A DNA stretch of 64,000 nt from Alphaproteobacteria bacterium (GTDB lineage: Bacteria; Myxococcota_A; UBA796; GCA-2862545): assembly GCA_020632885.1 (NCBI GenBank), contig JACKEQ010000031.1, positions 1 to 64,000 on the forward strand, in the 5' to 3' direction. Both the position numbers and the translations under genes were made by a program. Within the stretch, counting starts at the first letter, position 1; the number at the start of each line of letters is the position of its first letter. Shown piece by piece: positions 17,400 to 25,321 of this stretch. Below the pieces are notes generated by a model. It ran no database searches and was not told the DNA's origin. It worked only from the letters and a program-made list of their open reading frames with translations.

Positions 17400-18719
17400 A
17401 TGGAAGCCGAGCAGAAAGCGGACCTGGCCGCACAGATCAAGCGCATCGCGGCGTCCGGGAAGACGTACTTCTACTGGCTCTGCCCCAAGGGGGAGGACGA
17501 CGAGCCGGTCCTGCTCCTCGAGAAGAAGGAGGGGCCGCTCGCCAAGGCCGCCAAGGCCGCCCGCAAGGCCGCGAAGGTGAAGATCTTCAGCCGTGGCCAG
17601 GTGGCGATCAACGCCGAGAAGGAGCTCCAGTTCGTCCACCAGGAGGGGTCGCTCGAGCCGAAGAAGGCCGGAAAGGTCCTGAAGACCAAGCTCGGGCCGG
17701 CCGAGGGTCTCGAGAAGGTGGCCGTGCGCCTGAAGAAGGCCAAGGTCATCACGATGGAGGAGTTCCAGCGGCTCAAGCCGGTCCCGGGGGCCGCCCCCGA
17801 GGAGGACGGGCCCGCGGGCGACTCCGAGTCCAAGTACGGCAAGGCCCTCGATCGGTGGGAGGAGCTCGTCGAGGAGGCCCGCGACACGCTGGGCAGCTCC
17901 CACGCCCTCCTGGCCGAGCTCGCAGCCGACACGGCCCGCGCCGAGCAGGAGAAGGAGTCCGACATCCACCGGGCGACCGAGTCCCTCGCGAGCCTCGCGC
18001 AGGGCTTCGAGAACCGGCTCTCCCAGGCCGTGAAGGCCGCGTGGAAGGCCGAGGTCGAGGAGGTCAAGCCGCTCTTCGTCAAGGCCCGTGACCACATCGT
18101 GGAGGGCCTGGTGGCCGGGGGGATGGACCCCGACCAGGCGAAGACCGCGGCCCTCGAGGACCAGCGCTACAAGAGGATGAAGGAGGCCCAGCAGGCCGCC
18201 TACGACCTCAAGGCCAAGGACCTCCAGGAGGCCCTCGACGCGCTCGAGAAGGTCGAGGCGATGGCGGAGGACATCCTCGGGTCCAACGAGAAGGTCGACG
18301 ACGCCGACCTGAAGGCGCTCTACGAGGAGATGTTCGACATCGACTTCGGCCAGAGCCGCGAGGCGCTCGACGACGCGTTCGAGGCGGTCGACAAGCAGGT
18401 CACGGCCCTCCAGGTCGCCCTGCGCACCCACGCGGACGCCCGCCTGCAGCGCATCGGCGAGCTCGGCTTCAACGCCGTCACCGGCAACCACAAGACCCCG
18501 CTCATGGCGGCCCTGCTGGAGGCGAAGATGGCCGGCGGCAACCGCGAGGCACGCGACAAGGCGGCGCGGCGGGCCGCGGTCATGGCCAAGAACCTCCGCG
18601 ACCACCTCAACGCGTCCCCGCTCCTGCGCGCCATGGCCGACCCGCCCCAGGGTCTCCCCGCCGTCCGCGCCCTCGACCTCCTGACCCCGGCTCTCGACGA
18701 GCTGGCCGACATCCTCTGA
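17400..18719 (+). CDS. Unknown helical protein, first gene of protease cassette
   Basis: This 439-residue protein is not recognised. Residues 1-115 look like a small alpha/beta domain with short strands (TYFYWLCP, PVLLLEKKEG, VKIFSRGQVAINA). A Pro/Glu/Asp-rich linker (about 126-140) follows. The remaining 300 residues are charged and almost entirely helical, probably coiled coil. There is no signal peptide or membrane segment. GGAGG lies 5 nt before ATG 17400. It is followed after 10 bp by the double-protease gene and then by a third gene, all one operon behind the palindrome at 17360. A structural or chaperone role for the protease protein is possible but not shown by sequence. Confidence 0.7.
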   Translation: MEAEQKADLAAQIKRIAASGKTYFYWLCPKGEDDEPVLLLEKKEGPLAKAAKAARKAAKVKIFSRGQVAINAEKELQFVHQEGSLEPKKAGKVLKTKLGPAEGLEKVAVRLKKAKVITMEEFQRLKPVPGAAPEEDGPAGDSESKYGKALDRWEELVEEARDTLGSSHALLAELAADTARAEQEKESDIHRATESLASLAQGFENRLSQAVKAAWKAEVEEVKPLFVKARDHIVEGLVAGGMDPDQAKTAALEDQRYKRMKEAQQAAYDLKAKDLQEALDALEKVEAMAEDILGSNEKVDDADLKALYEEMFDIDFGQSREALDDAFEAVDKQVTALQVALRTHADARLQRIGELGFNAVTGNHKTPLMAALLEAKMAGGNREARDKAARRAAVMAKNLRDHLNASPLLRAMADPPQGLPAVRALDLLTPALDELADIL

Positions 18720-18729
18720 GGACACGACC

Positions 18730-21543
18730 ATGCCCTACACCATCGAAGAGTTCGTCGCCGCCTGGCAGACCCACTACGGCGTCCTGGTCGAGCAGTCCCA
18801 GGAGCTGGAGGACACGTACGAGGACTCCCGCGAGGCCGCGGACGACATGATCCAGAAGGTCAAGGAGATCTGGAAGGCCAACCGCATCGCCTCCTGGCCC
18901 GACCAGACCCGCCTCACCCTCGAGAAGCTCCGCGACGACGGCATCGAGCACGCGCGGGCCAAGCGCTACAAGAAGGCCCAGGCCATCCTCGAGACCCTCC
19001 GCAAGGAGGTCCTCGACATCCACACGGCCCGGCACCACAGCAAGAAGCTGATGGAGTCCACCGACCCGTCCAAGAAGTCCATCACGAAGCACTTCCCCAA
19101 GAAGGAGGAGTGCGACGAGCGCCAGCTCGAGCTCGTGAAGGAGCTGCGCGGCAAGATGAAGAAGGCCCAGGACATCTGGGACCAGGGCAAGAGCCTCCAC
19201 GAGGTCGACGCGTTCTTCCAGGCCGCGAAGAACTTCGAGTCCGCGAAGGTGATCTCGAGCGAGGCCGTGAGCCGCGCGCGCTCCGAGCCGTTCCGCGAGA
19301 GCGCGACCATCGAGATCAACCAGGACGTGTTCAGCACCTCGGAGGACGGCACCCCGCTGCTCGACCTCCTGCAGTCCCAGGGTGTGTGCCACGCGCTCGT
19401 CCTGGACTTCCTGGGCAGCGGCGAGTCCGGCGGTGAGCCCGGGAGCCCCGTGAAGGGCAAGATCACCTCGAAGCACGTGAAGGCCCAGGCGCAGTACGAG
19501 CTCGCTCACAAGATGACGGGCGAGAAGACCGAGAAGATCCTGGAGCAGGCGAAGAAGCTGACCCTCGAGGAGATCACGTCCTACGAGCAGCAGATCGAGG
19601 TCTGCGAGCACAACCTGGAGTACGCCCGCGAGCGGCTCCAGGAGGCCAGGGACCTGCAGTCGCGGGTCGGGCCCGACCTCGCGGAGGCCACGCGGCTCCT
19701 GCAGCTCAAGCAGGGCGAGTACAGCCAGGTCGAGGGCTACCCGGACTTCGACGGCAAGGCCGAGACCCTCGTGATCGTGCAGCGCCGCGTGGACGCCCTG
19801 CAGCAGCGGGTCGACGAGCTGACCCGCGTGAAGAACGGCGCGGACGAGGACGTGCGCAGGTTCGGCGAGCTCGGCACGCAGTGCGAAGGGCTCATCCAGA
19901 CCCTCACGCGCGAGAAGACCTCCCGCGAGTCCGAGGTGGACGGCCTGCGCGAGCAGCTCAAGCACCTCACCAAGCAGGCCCGCAAGCTCGTCGAGCTCTA
20001 CGAGAAGTCCAGCAACCCCGGCTTCACGCCGAGCGTGCTGCTCGAGCAGTTCGGCGTGCAGTACAAGGAGGACGGCACCCTCACCCACAAGCCCGAGACC
20101 GGTGACTTCCTCACGGGCGAGGAGGTCGCGAAGGCCCTGGTGGACAGCCTCGCCAAGGTCGCCAAGGGGGCTGAGGGGTCCTTCCAGATCTCCGTCACCC
20201 TCGCGGAGGGCGGCCACGCCATCGGCATGCGGGGCAAGCACGCCGAGGACGACAGCTGGGTCATCGATTGGTTCGACCCCAACGCCAACGGCTACCAGTT
20301 CGACACCGTCGACAAGTTCCTGACCTTCCTCGGCAAGTACTACAAGACCGTGTACAGCTCGAAGTGGAAGAAGGTGAAGACGAGCGAGGTGTCCATCACC
20401 CCGCCGACCGACACCGTGAACACCCTCCTCGGGCCGTCGGCCCGGGAGGCCTTCGAGCAGGACTACGAGGACTTCGACGACCTCTGCAAGAAGATGATCG
20501 GCGACCCCGTGTTCCCCAGGAAGCTCGGCGAGGAGCTCGCGGGCGAGGCCCTCACGGCCTACAACCGGCTCCCCGACGTCGACACCGCCACCGAGATCGA
20601 CCTGCTCATCGCGCGGAACCGCCTGGAGGACATCCGGGCCCGTCTGCGCGAGGCCATCTCGCTCTCCGAGCGCTACGGCGACCTGCTCGAGCAGATGCGC
20701 CCCGAGCTGCAGACCGCGAGCCAGCGCGTGAAGGACGCCTTCGCGAAGGCCGTCGCGGCCCACCACGACGGCGACCTCGCGAAGGCGCTGAAGCTCATGG
20801 AGCAGGTCGCGAACGGCCGCGACCAGGACACCATCCGCGGCGTGGTCGACACCATGGACACCACGCGTGGTGAGGACACCGTGGTCGAGGAGACCGCCGA
20901 GTGCCTCGACGAGCTCATGGGCAACCTGCGCAAGACCGGCAAGATGGTCATCGTGAAGAACCTCGACGAGCTCGCGGCGGCGTTCGCGGCCGACAAGAGC
21001 ATGCCGGTGGACACGGCCAAGCAGCGGATCCTCGAGAACAAGGGTCGCGGCTTCACCGGCACGGACGGCACGGTGTACGTGCTGGCGGGTGCCGACTCGG
21101 CCCACGACTGCGTGCACGAGACCGTGCACATCATGTCGGCACCGGGCGGGGCCACGAAGATCCTCGCCGAGTGGGGCGAGCAGCTCAACGAGGGCTTCAC
21201 GGAGTTCTTCACGAAGCAGATGTGCGCCAAGCTCGGCGTGACGGACGCCGCGTCGTACGTCGACCACGTGGCCTTCATGAACAAGCTCGCGCCGGTCGTG
21301 GGGCACGCGACGCTCTACAAGGCGTACATGCAGAACCAGGGCATGGACGGTGTGCTCGACGTCCTCGTGAAGAAGTGGGTCGAGCAGGGCGACACCATCA
21401 CCAAGAGTGTCTACCGTCCGCCGAAGACGAGCGGGGACATCGACCCCGTGAAGTGCCGTGACCAGCTCACCACCAAGCTGAAGTCGTCGTTCCCGCCCAC
21501 GGGCCCGATGCTCAACTTCTGGTCCGCGGTCTACGGCTTCTGA
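18730..21543 (+). CDS. Large coiled-coil protein with C58-like cysteine protease and HExxH metallopeptidase domains
   Basis: This 937-residue protein has no signal peptide. A YopT/C58-like triad can be read: Cys220 in QGVCHALVLDFL, His496 in GGHAIGM and Asp516 in WFDPNANGYQF, followed by the usual FLTFLGKYY helix. Between Cys and His lies an insertion of about 250 residues that is mostly coiled coil. Near the C-terminus HETVH (796-800) is an HExxH zinc site, with a third ligand candidate at Glu821 in LNEGFTEFF, as in gluzincins. Two unrelated protease types in one chain suggest an effector or toxin. Family assignment rests on motifs, not a search. It is the second gene of a three-gene operon; the start at 18730 is preceded by GAGGA. 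Confidence 0.75.
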   Translation: MPYTIEEFVAAWQTHYGVLVEQSQELEDTYEDSREAADDMIQKVKEIWKANRIASWPDQTRLTLEKLRDDGIEHARAKRYKKAQAILETLRKEVLDIHTARHHSKKLMESTDPSKKSITKHFPKKEECDERQLELVKELRGKMKKAQDIWDQGKSLHEVDAFFQAAKNFESAKVISSEAVSRARSEPFRESATIEINQDVFSTSEDGTPLLDLLQSQGVCHALVLDFLGSGESGGEPGSPVKGKITSKHVKAQAQYELAHKMTGEKTEKILEQAKKLTLEEITSYEQQIEVCEHNLEYARERLQEARDLQSRVGPDLAEATRLLQLKQGEYSQVEGYPDFDGKAETLVIVQRRVDALQQRVDELTRVKNGADEDVRRFGELGTQCEGLIQTLTREKTSRESEVDGLREQLKHLTKQARKLVELYEKSSNPGFTPSVLLEQFGVQYKEDGTLTHKPETGDFLTGEEVAKALVDSLAKVAKGAEGSFQISVTLAEGGHAIGMRGKHAEDDSWVIDWFDPNANGYQFDTVDKFLTFLGKYYKTVYSSKWKKVKTSEVSITPPTDTVNTLLGPSAREAFEQDYEDFDDLCKKMIGDPVFPRKLGEELAGEALTAYNRLPDVDTATEIDLLIARNRLEDIRARLREAISLSERYGDLLEQMRPELQTASQRVKDAFAKAVAAHHDGDLAKALKLMEQVANGRDQDTIRGVVDTMDTTRGEDTVVEETAECLDELMGNLRKTGKMVIVKNLDELAAAFAADKSMPVDTAKQRILENKGRGFTGTDGTVYVLAGADSAHDCVHETVHIMSAPGGATKILAEWGEQLNEGFTEFFTKQMCAKLGVTDAASYVDHVAFMNKLAPVVGHATLYKAYMQNQGMDGVLDVLVKKWVEQGDTITKSVYRPPKTSGDIDPVKCRDQLTTKLKSSFPPTGPMLNFWSAVYGF

Positions 21544-21553
21544 GGAGGATCAC

Positions 21554-22240
21554 ATGGCGGCCTTCAAGCGCGGTACGCGCATCCACATCACCTGGCCCGA
21601 CGGTGGCAAGCTCGAGCTGATCTTCGAGTCGACCAGCAAGGGCAAGGTGGCCGAGGCGCTCGCCGCGTGGCAGGCCGCCCAGCCGGACCCCGGCACGGCG
21701 GGGAAGCCCGCCATGCTGGGCTTCACGCTGGAGGGCAGCGAGATCGAGCAGGTGGTGAACGGCATCCCGCTGTTCATCTCCCCGAAGTCCGCCAACGCAC
21801 CGGTGCCGCTCCCCATCCCCGTGCCCCAACCCGTGCCCGTGCCCGTGCCCGTGCCCGTGCCCGCGCCTGCGCCGGTCGCTGCACCGAAGCCCGCGCCCCC
21901 ACCGCCCACGCCGGCACCGGCACCCCAACCCGAGCCCGAGCCCCGACCCGAGCCCGTCGCGGTCGTGGCACCCGAGCCCACGCCCCCACCGGCCCCCGAG
22001 CCCACACCGGCTCCCGAGCCCACACCGGCTCCCGAGCCCGCACCGGCTCCCGAGCCCACACCGGCTCCCGAGCCCGCACCAGCTCCCGAGCCCGAGCCCG
22101 CCGTGGCGGCCGGAGACGACGACGACTGGGACGACTGGGACGACGACCCGGGCGATGCCGAAGAGCCCGAGGAAGAAGAGGAAGAAGAGGAGGAGGAGGA
22201 CGAAGAAGAGGAAGAGGACGACTGGGACGACTGGGACTGA
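21554..22240 (+). CDS. Pro-rich protein with WDDWD acidic tail, third gene of cassette
   Basis: The 228-residue product has a small N-terminal domain (about 1-80, beginning MAAFKRGTRIHITWPDGGKL). A Pro/Ala/Glu/Val linker of about 100 residues follows, built from short tandem repeats. The last 40 residues are almost only Asp and Glu, with WDDWD at both ends. There is no signal peptide. GAGGA precedes ATG 21554, 10 bp after the protease gene. The tail could bind metal, mimic nucleic acid or act as a docking tag; none of these is demonstrated. No family is recognised. Confidence 0.75.
   Translation: MAAFKRGTRIHITWPDGGKLELIFESTSKGKVAEALAAWQAAQPDPGTAGKPAMLGFTLEGSEIEQVVNGIPLFISPKSANAPVPLPIPVPQPVPVPVPVPVPAPAPVAAPKPAPPPPTPAPAPQPEPEPRPEPVAVVAPEPTPPPAPEPTPAPEPTPAPEPAPAPEPTPAPEPAPAPEPEPAVAAGDDDDWDDWDDDPGDAEEPEEEEEEEEEEDEEEEEDDWDDWD
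21995..22084 (+). repeat. Five tandem 18-bp units coding for PEPTPA/PEPAPA
   Basis: Five consecutive units close to CCCGAGCCCACACCGGCT run through the Pro-rich linker and differ by one or two bases each. A separate run of CCCGTG hexamers at about 21830-21862 codes for a Val-Pro repeat. These are in-frame coding repeats, prone to length change, not a CRISPR array. Confidence 0.85.
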
Positions 22241-22242
22241 CC

Positions 22243-23985
22243 TCAGCGGCGCGCGAGCCCGCTCCACAGCGAGCTCCGCGGCGCCGCTCGGCAGCCACAG
22301 GCCAACCCGACGTCCTCCGCCGGCACGTCCCGCACGACCGGACCGGGGTCCCCGCACACCAACGTGACCGAGGGGACCCCGCCGCCGTCGATGTGCAGGC
22401 GGGCACCCGCGTCCACCGTCTGCAGGTCGAGCTCGTCGACCTCGCCGTCGCAGTCCTCGTCCACACCCCGGTTCAGGCAGCGCTCCGGCAGGGCCGGTGA
22501 CAGGGCAGGGTCCGTGTCGTCGCAGTCGCCGCCGATCAGGGCGTGACCAGGGAGCACCTCGCACACCTCGCGGGGCTCACCGGCACCCACGCCGTCGCCG
22601 TCGGCGTCCGTGAACACGAGCTGCCCGCGGGACCGGGTGGGGTCGAGGTCGTCGCAGTCCACCCCCGCCACCGCGCCGTCGCCGTCGAGGTCCGCGATGG
22701 CGACCGCGTGGGGTCCGCCGTACACGCCGAGGTCACAGGGACCGTCGATGGGGGTGTCCACCACGCCGTCGCCGTCCTGGTCGCGCCAGTCGCGGCAGGC
22801 CGGGTCGCCGGCGTCCACCACCGGGGACCCGGGAAGCGGGAGCAGCGACTCCCACGAGCAGTCTCCCGGTGTCCACGGCAGATCCGGCGAGGCCACCAGG
22901 GGCATCTGGAGGACCGTCTGTGGCAGGTCGCCGTTGAAGTCCCCATCGACGTTGTCGTACCAGAGGCCCCAGCGGAAGGCCCACGACGCGGGGTTGGCCA
23001 GCAGCTCGGCGTAGACACCCCCCCCGAAGGTCTGGCCGGCGACGATGTCGTGCTCGAAGTGGAGGGGAGTCCCGAAGGTGGTCACGGCACCACCACCCGC
23101 GAAGGAGAGGATCTCCCGCGGCGGCCCCCAGACGACCCCCGTGGAGTTGCCGAGGAACGCGTTGAACTCCACGACGGCGATCGCATCTTGCCACCACCCC
23201 GGGGGCGGACCGAGCAGCAGCCCGCCTCCGTAGTACCTGGAGTGGTTGCCGAGGAAGCCGTTGTTCTGCACGGTCGCCTCCAGGCCCTCGAAGTACACGC
23301 CGCCTCCGCGATCCGCGTGGTTCCCGCACACCAGGTTCCGGCGGAACACCAGGCTGTGCACCACGGCGTCCAGCGCGCCGCCATCCATCACGTCCGAACC
23401 CGACCCCTCGAAGACGTTGTCCTCCAGCTCCGCGATCGTCTCCGGGCACGCGAAGTCGCAATCCGGCGCGCTGTGGACCCGCACTGCGCTGTCACCGCCG
23501 TCCACGAACCGCGAGTGCCGGATGCTCACCGGCGCCGTTCCCGTCGTGGAGATCGCGACCCCGCGGGTCTGCTCGAAGCTCACGCGCTCCGCCTCCAGGC
23601 CTGCCGTCGCCAGCGCCCCGAGCTCCAGGCAGACCCCCTGCACGTCCACCAGCGTCAGAGGCGCACCCGCACGCACGCCCTCCACCGTGGGCCCCGAGCC
23701 ACACGTGCCCTCCAGCACCAGCCCCGCGAGCCGCAGCGGCACGGTCGAGCTCGTCAGGAGCCTGACGGCCCCGGGCGCGCCGCGCAGGACGGCCGGTGTG
23801 GGGTCAGCGGACCGCAGGTGCAGCGAGGTCGCCAGGCACGTCGGCGGGACCGTGATGCCCTCCAGCTCCAGGGTGCCCGTGATCTCCACGATCCCCGGCC
23901 CCGAGACCGCACACGCCGCGTCCACCGCCAGCTCCAGCGCCTCCGGCGTGCTCACCGCGCGCGCCACACCCAGGACGAAGAACAT
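22243..23985 (-). CDS. Secreted beta-helix protein with Asp-rich metal-binding repeats
   Basis: This 580-residue exported protein starts with a short hydrophobic leader (MFFVLGVARAVS). The first 430 residues look like a right-handed parallel beta-helix: repeated short strands, Asn/Gly turns and phrases such as FRRNLVCGNHADRGGGVYFEG that run as paired NxF/GG ladders. The C-terminal 150 residues carry repeated Asp-rich motifs (DLDGDGAVAGVDCDDLDP, DADGDGVGAGEP, GGDCDDTDPALSP, DEDCDGEVDE). These are the calcium-binding type found in myxobacterial surface proteins such as MopE. It is likely a surface or outer-membrane protein. It ends 3 bp from the convergent cassette. Confidence 0.8.
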   Translation of the reverse strand: MFFVLGVARAVSTPEALELAVDAACAVSGPGIVEITGTLELEGITVPPTCLATSLHLRSADPTPAVLRGAPGAVRLLTSSTVPLRLAGLVLEGTCGSGPTVEGVRAGAPLTLVDVQGVCLELGALATAGLEAERVSFEQTRGVAISTTGTAPVSIRHSRFVDGGDSAVRVHSAPDCDFACPETIAELEDNVFEGSGSDVMDGGALDAVVHSLVFRRNLVCGNHADRGGGVYFEGLEATVQNNGFLGNHSRYYGGGLLLGPPPGWWQDAIAVVEFNAFLGNSTGVVWGPPREILSFAGGGAVTTFGTPLHFEHDIVAGQTFGGGVYAELLANPASWAFRWGLWYDNVDGDFNGDLPQTVLQMPLVASPDLPWTPGDCSWESLLPLPGSPVVDAGDPACRDWRDQDGDGVVDTPIDGPCDLGVYGGPHAVAIADLDGDGAVAGVDCDDLDPTRSRGQLVFTDADGDGVGAGEPREVCEVLPGHALIGGDCDDTDPALSPALPERCLNRGVDEDCDGEVDELDLQTVDAGARLHIDGGGVPSVTLVCGDPGPVVRDVPAEDVGLACGCRAAPRSSLWSGLARR

Positions 23986-24008
23986 GCAGGCCCCCTCGAG
24001 CCCACACT

Positions 24009-25226
24009 CTACTGCCCCAGCGGCAGGCCCACCACCTCACAAGAGGGCTGCAACCCCGTGCTCGCGCACATGGACACGAACTGCTGCACCGTGAGCAGCG
24101 GCGTGCGCCGCACCTCCAGCTTCCTGTCCTCGCCACGGGTCGCGAGCACCTCGTGCAGGGCGGCGTCCACCGGGTACACCCGCGGGTCGCCCTCCAGCTT
24201 CACCCCGCCCACCACGGCCTCCACGCGCAGCGGCTCGCTCCAGAAGCCCCAGCTCTGCAGGTAGTGGCGCCCGTCGTCCACGAGCAGCTCGTCGCCCTCC
24301 ACGAGCGCCTTCGTGTCGAGCGGCGTCTCCGGCTCCAGGCCCACGAGGCGGCGGTAGCTGCAGCCCTCGAAGCGCGTGCCCGGCACCAGGATGCAGTCCG
24401 CGTCCCGCACCGTCGGCAGGAAGCCGCCGGGGTGACCGCGCAGGTCCTCCCAGACCGGCAGCCGCGTCGTCGGCACCGCCTGCGTCGAGAACCACAGCGG
24501 CGGGAGCAGCAGCGTCAGCCCCGTCGCCAGCGAGAGCAGCGGGACCGTCGGGGGCACCCCGCCCGCCAGGTACCGCAGCCCCGTCACCATCACCGCCAGC
24601 GCACCCGCCGCCAGCCAGGCCGTGCCCTGCAGCTCCACGGCCAGCGAGGGCTCCTCCATCGTGCCGAACCAGCGGATGTGGAGCAGGCCGATCAGGAGCT
24701 GCACCGCCGAGGCCACCAGGAAGGCCGCCGACGCGCGCTTCCCCCGCTCCAGGCGCGCGGGACCGCGGCGGTTCATCGCCACCACCCAGAGCACCGCCGC
24801 CCAGCCGGCCGGGCAGAGCCAGAGCAGCGCGAGCTGCCCGGGGAGCCACGGCACCAGCTGCAGCACGATGAGCGCCAGCACCGCGGCGATCGTGGTGCGG
24901 CGGCGCCGCCGGGTCGACCCCTCGGGCCGGAGCCCCCGGGAGGCCGCCAGGCCCAGGGCCAGCACGAGGAGGATGAAGGCCGCGACCAGGTGCACGAAGA
25001 TCCAGCCCACCGCCGCCGCCATCGCCTGGTCGTACGGGCGCCGCTCCAGCACCGGCACCACCATCGTGCCGAGCACGGGGAGCCCGAGCAGCAGGACGAA
25101 CGGCAGGCCCCACGACCACAGCGGCAGGTCGTCGTCGCGGCGTACGAGGTCGACGATGGCCGGCAGCAGGAGCAGCAGGGCACCACCGGCCATGATCATG
25201 GCGAACATCGGGAAGACGACGAGCAC
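24009..25226 (-). CDS. Polytopic membrane protein, unknown function
   Basis: The 405-residue protein has about seven or eight hydrophobic helices in the first 255 residues, with positive loops (STRRRRRTT, NRRGPARLERGKR) marking the cytoplasmic side. A soluble C-terminal region of about 140 residues follows, containing several Cys (DCILVPGTRFEGCSY, MCASTGLQPSCEV) that may form disulfides outside the cytoplasm. No family is recognised. It lies 23 bp upstream of the beta-helix gene on the same strand and may be expressed with it. It is divergent from aspS. Confidence 0.7.
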   Translation of the reverse strand: MLVVFPMFAMIMAGGALLLLLPAIVDLVRRDDDLPLWSWGLPFVLLLGLPVLGTMVVPVLERRPYDQAMAAAVGWIFVHLVAAFILLVLALGLAASRGLRPEGSTRRRRRTTIAAVLALIVLQLVPWLPGQLALLWLCPAGWAAVLWVVAMNRRGPARLERGKRASAAFLVASAVQLLIGLLHIRWFGTMEEPSLAVELQGTAWLAAGALAVMVTGLRYLAGGVPPTVPLLSLATGLTLLLPPLWFSTQAVPTTRLPVWEDLRGHPGGFLPTVRDADCILVPGTRFEGCSYRRLVGLEPETPLDTKALVEGDELLVDDGRHYLQSWGFWSEPLRVEAVVGGVKLEGDPRVYPVDAALHEVLATRGEDRKLEVRRTPLLTVQQFVSMCASTGLQPSCEVVGLPLGQ

Positions 25227-25321
25227 GCCGCATCATCCCACGTCCGAGGCCGCGCGTGCAGTCCGGCGCGTGCGGGGTAGAGGAGGTGCGGGCCGCTGTG
25301 GCCCGGAACATGGAGAGAGCG

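Noticed and set aside
21830..22090. CRISPR-like repeat array
   Set aside because: The units are contiguous, in frame and code for Pro-rich repeats; there are no spacers.
24009..25226. ExbD/TolR-like domain at the end of the membrane protein
   Set aside because: Only a vague strand pattern supports it; the multi-helix N-terminal part and Cys pairs do not fit ExbD.
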